Shown: piece after piece, positions 1 through 4,000 of the stretch | Layout: each line of letters begins with the position of its first letter | Numbering within the stretch: position 1 is the first letter of the stretch | Assembly: GCA_003694775.1 (NCBI GenBank) | Contig: RFJV01000791.1 | Location: 1 to 5,607, forward strand | Source of the DNA: Chloroflexota bacterium | Lineage (GTDB): Bacteria > Chloroflexota > Anaerolineae > 4572-78 > J111 | Reading direction: 5' to 3' | Length of the DNA stretch: 5,607 nt | Program-made: the position numbers and the translations under genes | Notes under the pieces: generated by a model | The model's input: the letters and a program-made list of their open reading frames with translations, nothing else | Databases searched by the model: none | What the model was told of the DNA's origin: nothing

Positions 1-64
1 CGCCTAACATCAGCGAACTGAACGTCGCCATACAGGGAATAACCGCTGTGACCTGTCGGGGCAA
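1..64 (-). CDS. Possible 5' end of a protein-coding gene, unrecognised, cut by the left window edge
   Basis: A TTG codon at 64-62 lies 6 nt downstream of a strong Shine-Dalgarno (AAAGGAGG, 78-71) and opens a frame that stays free of stops to the window edge. Only about 21 codons are visible, beginning MPRQVTAVIPCMATF and continuing with a hydrophobic stretch (residues 5-20). This could be a signal or membrane segment, or the first beta strand of a Rossmann-like fold, but it is too short to assign. No ATG or GTG lies in a better position relative to the Shine-Dalgarno. The gene would be co-oriented with the methyltransferase and start 172 nt after its stop, across two tandem repeat arrays. Against it: the start codon is TTG, and one plus-strand frame is also open here up to a TGA at 177-179. 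The call rests on the ribosome-binding site alone. Confidence 0.38.
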   Translation of the reverse strand, partial: MPRQVTAVIPCMATFSSLMLG

Positions 65-70
65 GGTGAA

Positions 71-78
71 CCTCCTTT
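71..78 (-). promoter_or_regulatory. Shine-Dalgarno for the possible left-edge gene
   Basis: On the minus strand, positions 78 to 71 read AAAGGAGG, near-perfect complementarity to the 3' end of 16S rRNA. The TTG at 64 follows after a 6-nt spacer (TTCACC). This site is the only reason to propose a translation start here. It sits directly beside the 8-bp repeat array that begins at 85. Confidence 0.45.
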
Positions 79-84
79 CAGTTT

Positions 85-172
85 GGGAGTTGGGGAGTTG
101 GGGAGTTTGGGAGTTTGGGAGTTGGAGAGTTTGGGAGTTTGGGAGTTGGGGAGTTTGGGAGTTAAAGAGTTT
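85..172. repeat. 8-bp G/T-rich tandem array, 11 copies (GGGAGTTK)
   Basis: Eleven head-to-tail units of exactly 8 bp begin at 85, 93, 101, 109, 117, 125, 133, 141, 149, 157 and 165. Most read GGGAGTTG or GGGAGTTT; the units at 125 (GAGAGTTT) and 165 (AAGAGTTT) and the final A of the unit at 157 are degenerate. A partial unit precedes it at 81-84. The plus strand has no C from 80 to 184. Runs of three or four G recur every 7-9 nt, giving two stretches with at least four G-tracts (85-119 and 133-159), a pattern compatible with G-quadruplex formation. The 8-bp period is not a multiple of three, so any peptide read through it (PKLPNSQT-like on the minus strand) is spurious. The array lies between the methyltransferase stop and the possible left-edge gene. 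Confidence 0.95.
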
Positions 173-181
173 AGTATGATT

Positions 182-230
182 AATCTCCAATCTCCAATCT
201 CTAATCTCCAATCTCTAATCTCTAATCTCC
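182..230. repeat. 7-bp tandem array, 7 copies (AATCTCY)
   Basis: Seven head-to-tail heptamers begin at 182, 189, 196, 203, 210, 217 and 224, reading AATCTCC or AATCTCT with variation only at the last base. The array ends 6 bp before the last base of the methyltransferase stop codon (237-239, minus strand), so it immediately follows that gene in transcription direction. The plus strand has no G from 179 to 250. The unit and period differ from the neighbouring 8-bp array, so the two arose separately. Peptides read through it (RLEIRDW-like) are artefacts. Short heptamer arrays of this type are common in intergenic DNA of some cyanobacteria and Chloroflexota (general knowledge). Confidence 0.95.
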
Positions 231-236
231 CCCTCC

Positions 237-887
237 CTACTCCTTTTTCTGCCAGTAAAATGTCCATGCCGGGGGCAGGTTCCGCCAGACCACCCGCCGT
301 TCAATCTGGTATTGGGCGGCAAAACGGTTGATGATTTGCTGGCTGGCCCGCATGTCGGCCTTGACCCCGGCACTGCCAAAAAGATATTTCAGCCGGCCCA
401 CAAAAATATACTTTACATAGCTGAACACACCTCCTGGTTTCAACTGCTGTATCATCAGGTCCAGAATTTCCTGCACCAGTGCCGGTGGGAAGTTGGTCAG
501 CGGCAGGCTGAAGATGATAAAATCATACCCCTCGCCAACCGGCACACGGCGGACGTCATCATTGATAAAACGCACCTCAACACCGGGTGCATCAAAGCAG
601 GGGTCTTGCCGAAACCTCTGCTGAAGATAGGCCATCAGTTGGGGATTGATTTCTACCACTTCCAGGCGGTCACCGGGGGAAAGCAGGGGGACAATCTGGC
701 GGGTGAACGCGCCCGTCCCCGCGCCGACTTCCAGGACACGGGCCGGGCCGGTTTTCCGGGCCAGATAAGCCGCCGCCGCTTGTCCCAAATACCGGGAGCT
801 GGGGAGCACGGCCCCCATATGGGCAAAGTCCCGGATAAATTGGCGGAAGAACAACAGCCACTGAGCCGAAGGTGATGAAGCTGGCAT
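237..887 (-). CDS. Class I SAM-dependent methyltransferase, phospholipid N-methyltransferase (PmtA-like) family
   Basis: The 216-residue protein probably transfers methyl groups from S-adenosylmethionine to a lipid headgroup amine such as phosphatidylethanolamine at the cytoplasmic membrane; substrate is inferred from family only. The N-terminus (F14-L34: RQFIRDF then GAVLPSSRYL) matches the family's leading helix and PSS motif. Motif I is VLEVGAGTG (51-59), the SAM-binding glycine loop. VVEINP (77-82) carries acidic E79, expected to hold the ribose. NDDV (109-112) is the next SAM-contact loop. YDFIIFSLPLTNFPP (121-135) followed by LKPGG (149-153) is the post-motif signature, and WRNLPPA (201-207) is the typical C-terminal strand. 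Length is usual for the family, with no signal peptide or membrane span. The start at 887 is chosen because TAAGGAG lies 6 nt upstream; an in-frame ATG at 1031 would add 48 residues of tandem repeat. It lies 166 bp after the TPR gene. A related rRNA dimethylase-like enzyme is the alternative. Confidence 0.87.
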   Translation of the reverse strand: MPASSPSAQWLLFFRQFIRDFAHMGAVLPSSRYLGQAAAAYLARKTGPARVLEVGAGTGAFTRQIVPLLSPGDRLEVVEINPQLMAYLQQRFRQDPCFDAPGVEVRFINDDVRRVPVGEGYDFIIFSLPLTNFPPALVQEILDLMIQQLKPGGVFSYVKYIFVGRLKYLFGSAGVKADMRASQQIINRFAAQYQIERRVVWRNLPPAWTFYWQKKE

Positions 888-893
888 TGGGGT

Positions 894-900
894 CTCCTTA
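894..900 (-). promoter_or_regulatory. Shine-Dalgarno of the methyltransferase; decides the start
   Basis: The minus strand reads TAAGGAG from 900 to 894, then ACCCCA, then ATG at 887-885. The 6-nt spacing is near ideal and the next codons begin the conserved family N-terminus. The AAGGTTGC array begins only 3 bp upstream (904), so changes in its copy number would alter the leader directly next to this site. Confidence 0.85.
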
Positions 901-903
901 ATC

Positions 904-1005
904 AAGGTAGCAAGGTTGCAAGGTAGCAAGGTTGCAGGTTGCAAGGTTGCAGGGTTGCAAGGTTGCAGGGTTGCAAGGTTGCAAGGTTGCAGGTTGCAAG
1001 ACTGC
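904..1005. repeat. 7/8-bp tandem array, 13 copies (AAGGTTGC)
   Basis: Thirteen units begin at 904, 912, 920, 928, 936, 943, 951, 959, 967, 975, 983, 991 and 998. Most read AAGGTTGC or AGGGTTGC; two (904, 920) are AAGGTAGC, two (936, 991) are 7-bp AGGTTGC, and the last is AAGACTGC. Wherever a unit is followed by AA, the junction contains TTGCAA, which is its own reverse complement, so the array is rich in small palindromes. It occupies most of the 166-bp gap between the TPR stop and the methyltransferase start, ending 4 bp from the Shine-Dalgarno. The minus-strand frame through it is open and in frame with the methyltransferase, giving a spurious CNLATLQP-type peptide. The mixture of 7- and 8-bp units suggests slippage and decay. 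Confidence 0.94.
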
Positions 1006-1019
1006 AGATTTTTCAGGAC

Positions 1020-1048
1020 TTGACACACCATTCACCATTCACTATTAC
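1020..1048 (+). promoter_or_regulatory. Sigma-70-like promoter motif pointing into the TPR gene (antisense), weak
   Basis: The plus strand has a consensus TTGACA at 1020-1025, a spacer of exactly 17 nt, then TATTAC at 1043-1048 (four of six matches to TATAAT). If used, transcription would start near 1055 and run antisense to the 3' end of the TPR gene. The spacer is made of ACCATTC repeats, so the arrangement may be chance, and no convincing plus-strand gene follows. Confidence 0.25.
1027..1047. repeat. 7-bp tandem repeat, 3 copies (ACCATTC)
   Basis: Units ACCATTC, ACCATTC and ACTATTA lie at 1027, 1034 and 1041. This is a short, fourth repeat family lying 6 bp beyond the TPR stop codon and 21 bp from the AAGGTTGC array. 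Three copies are few, but the period and style match the neighbouring arrays, so I treat it as a member of the same class rather than chance. Confidence 0.7.
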
Positions 1049-1053
1049 ATTTG

Positions 1054-4000
1054 CTACTGGTAGCCAAACAGCCGGCGGAAGGCCGGTTTGTACCACAGCC
1101 GTTCAAAATCCGGGTTGGCGCGGGCCAGGGAGCGGTTGTCTTCGTTCAGTTCGATGGCCTGAGCCAGCCAGCGGACCGCGGCATCGTCCTGCTCCAGCAG
1201 GGCCAGGACACAGGCTTTGTAGTAGACCGCGCTGTCGTTGTCGGGGTCCAGCTGGACGGCCCGGTCAAAATCCTTGAGCGCGGCGGGGTAGCTTCCGAGC
1301 TGGTAGTGCACCACCCCCCGGCTGTGACAGGCCGCGGCGTCTTCCGGGTCCAGTTCCAGCACCCGGTTGAAATCTTCCAGGGCCAGGGCGTACTCTTCCA
1401 GGTTGTAGTAAGCCCGTCCGCGGTTGTACAGGGCCACCAGGTCGTCCGGGTCCAGCTCCAGCACGCGGGTGTAGTCGCTGACCGCCTGCTCATAATCACC
1501 CAGAACATCATAGGCCGCGGCGCGGGCCGCGTACGCGTCCGGGTCGTCCGGCTGAAGCCGGATTGCCCGGCTGTAATCCTTGACCGCCTGCTGGTAGTTC
1601 CCCAACTGGTAGTAGGCCAGCCCCCGGTTCCGGTAAGTCGCCGGGTTGCTGGCATCCAGCCGCAGAGCCTGGTTGTAATCCTCAATGGCTCGCTGGTAAT
1701 CCCCCTGCTTGAAGTAGGCATTGGCGCAGTTGTTGTAAATGGCCGGGTCGTCCGGGTTGAGGCGGATGGCCTGGGTAAAGTCTTCGATGGCCGAGGCCAC
1801 CGCGCCCTGCCGCATATAGACAATTCCCCGGCTGTGATAGTAGGCCGCCTGACGCGGGTCGAGCAGAATAGCCTGGGTAAAATCAGCCACGGCCTCTGCC
1901 AGTTGATGGTGATTGGCGTACACACTGCCCCGGTAGTGGTAGGTATCGGGGTCGTCCGGGTTCAGCTCCAGGGCGCGGGTGAAATCGGCAATGGCCTCCG
2001 GGTAGTTCTGCAGAGCGGCGTGGGCCAGTCCCCGGTTCTGCAGATAGGCCACCTCATCCTCCCGAAGCCGGATAGCCTGAGTGTACTGCTCCAGGGCGTC
2101 GGCATAACGGCCCTGACGGGCATAAGCCAGGCCGAGATGGTAGAAAGCATCCGGGTCGTCGGGATTGAGCCGGACGGCCTGTTTGAAGTCGTCGATGGCC
2201 CGCAGATAGTCATTCTGTTGGGCATAGGCCAGACCGCGCTGGTAAAAGCAGGCCGCCTGCTCCGGGTCTAGCTGGATGGCCTGGGTAAAATCGTTGATGG
2301 CTCTGGCCGGCTGGCCCTGCTCCATCATCACCAGACCGCGGTAGTAAAAGGCGGCCGCGTTCTGGGGCCGCAGGCGAATGGCCTGATTGAAATCGCGCCC
2401 CGCGTCGGCCAGCCGCTTCTGCCGCAGGTAGACCTGCCCCCGGAAGAAGAGGGCATCGACCTGCCGGGGATTGATTTCCAGCGCGGCGTCGAAATCGGCC
2501 AGGGCCAGGGGGTCGTTATTGAGATGGAAATGGGCCGCGCCGCGCTGGGTGAGGGTAAAGGCATCGTTGGGATGAAGCTCCAGCGCCCGGTTGAAGTCGG
2601 CCACGGCCTCTACGTAGTTCTGCATCCGCAGGTGGGCCAGTCCCCGGTAGCGGAACAGACGGGCCGGCACGGGGTCCGGGCTGAGACTAATGGCCTGGTC
2701 GTAGTCGGCAATGGCCCGGACGTGCTCCCCGCGGCGACTGCGGGCCAGGCCGCGGTTCACGTATGCCTCCACCATTTCCGGCTCCAACTGCAGAGCGGCA
2801 TTGAAGTCGGCAATGGCCTGCTCATACTCCGACAGGCCGGAATAGGCCCGCCCGCGTTCGTTGAGCAGGTCTGCCCGGTCCGGTTCCAGGGCCAGGGCCT
2901 GGGCAAAATCATCACCGGCGCGGGCGTAGTCGCCTCGCCGGCTGTAAATCAGCCCCCTTTGCTTCAGCACTTCCACCCGCAGGTGGTCATCGCTGGCGTG
3001 GGCCAGGGCCTGGTTGAAATCCTGCAGGGCCTGGGCCTCGTTGTCCTGCCGGACGTGGGCCACCCCCCGCCAGTAGAACGCCTCGGCGTGGGTGGGGTCC
3101 AGCCGGAGCACCTGGTTCAGGGCCTCGATGGCCTCCAGCGGCTGGTCCAGCTCCAGGTGGGCCAGGGCAGACTGGAAGATGACCGGCAGGTCATTGGGCC
3201 GCAAACGCAGGGCCTGCCGGTAATCCTCCAGGGCAAAGCGGTAGTTCTGCTGTTGGGCATAGGCCAGCCCGCGATGGTAAAAGGCGTCGGCCGCGTCCGG
3301 GTCCAGGACGATGGTTTCATTGAAATCGGCGATGGCCTGAGACAGGTCGCCCTGCTGAACGTGGGCCAGGCCGCGGCGGAAGCGGGCCTCGGCCAGCCGC
3401 GGGTGCAGGGCCAGGGCCTGGTTGAAATCGTCGATGGCCTGGGGCAGGTTGCCCTGCGCGGCGTGGAGCGCGCCGCGGCGGGTAAACATCCGGGCGACCC
3501 GCTCCGCCGGCGGCTCGTCCGGGGGCCACAGGTCCGGCAGGGGAAGCGACCGGCGAAGGGACGGTGCGGCCAGCCGCAGGGCCTGGTCAAAGTCGGCCAG
3601 GCCGCGGGCCGGGTCGTCCAGGTAAATGTGGGCCTGCCCGCGCAGGTCGTACAGGAAAGCCAGCGAGAGCAGGGTATCGTCGTTCTCCTCAAAGAGGGAC
3701 AGGGCCTGGTCGAAATCTTCCACGGCACGGGCATACTCGTTCTGCCAGAAAAGGGCCGCGCCGCGGCGCAGGTGCAGGTCGGGCTGGTTGGGCTGGAGGC
3801 GGATGGCCTGGTTGAAATCCTCTACCGCCCGGCTGAACTGCCCCTGCCGGACAAAGGCCTGCCCGCGCAGGGCAAAAATGTCGGCCTGGTTGGGCAGAAG
3901 GCGGGCCGCGGTATCCAGGTCGGAAATGGCCTGGTCGACCTGCCCCCGGCGGAGGTAGATGCGCCCGCGCTGGAGGTACGCCTCGGCCTGGTCGGGCAGA

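Noticed and set aside
61..80. Plus-strand CCTCCTTTCA resembling the 3' end of 16S rRNA
   Set aside because: The preceding bases lack the conserved 16S 3' region (no GTAACAAGG, no GGCTGGATCA). It is better read as a minus-strand Shine-Dalgarno.
10..267. Minus-strand 85-codon frame across the two left arrays
   Set aside because: It begins inside the methyltransferase 3' end in another phase and is almost entirely translated tandem repeat.
312..875. Plus-strand 187-codon frame opposite the methyltransferase
   Set aside because: Antisense shadow; the minus-strand product has all class I methyltransferase motifs in order.
904..1005. Repeat array as a CRISPR
   Set aside because: Units are 7-8 bp with no spacers between them, far below CRISPR repeat size, and no cas gene is present.
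1006..1053. Rho-independent terminator after the TPR gene
   Set aside because: On the minus strand I see no GC-rich stem followed by a T-run; only an A-run (GAAAAATC) and the small palindrome CTGCAG.
1051..2271. Long plus-strand open frame (406 codons) antisense to the TPR gene
   Set aside because: It mirrors the 34-codon TPR period and exists because a 102-bp repeat keeps stop codons out of an antisense frame. It starts with TTG without a Shine-Dalgarno and resembles no family I know.
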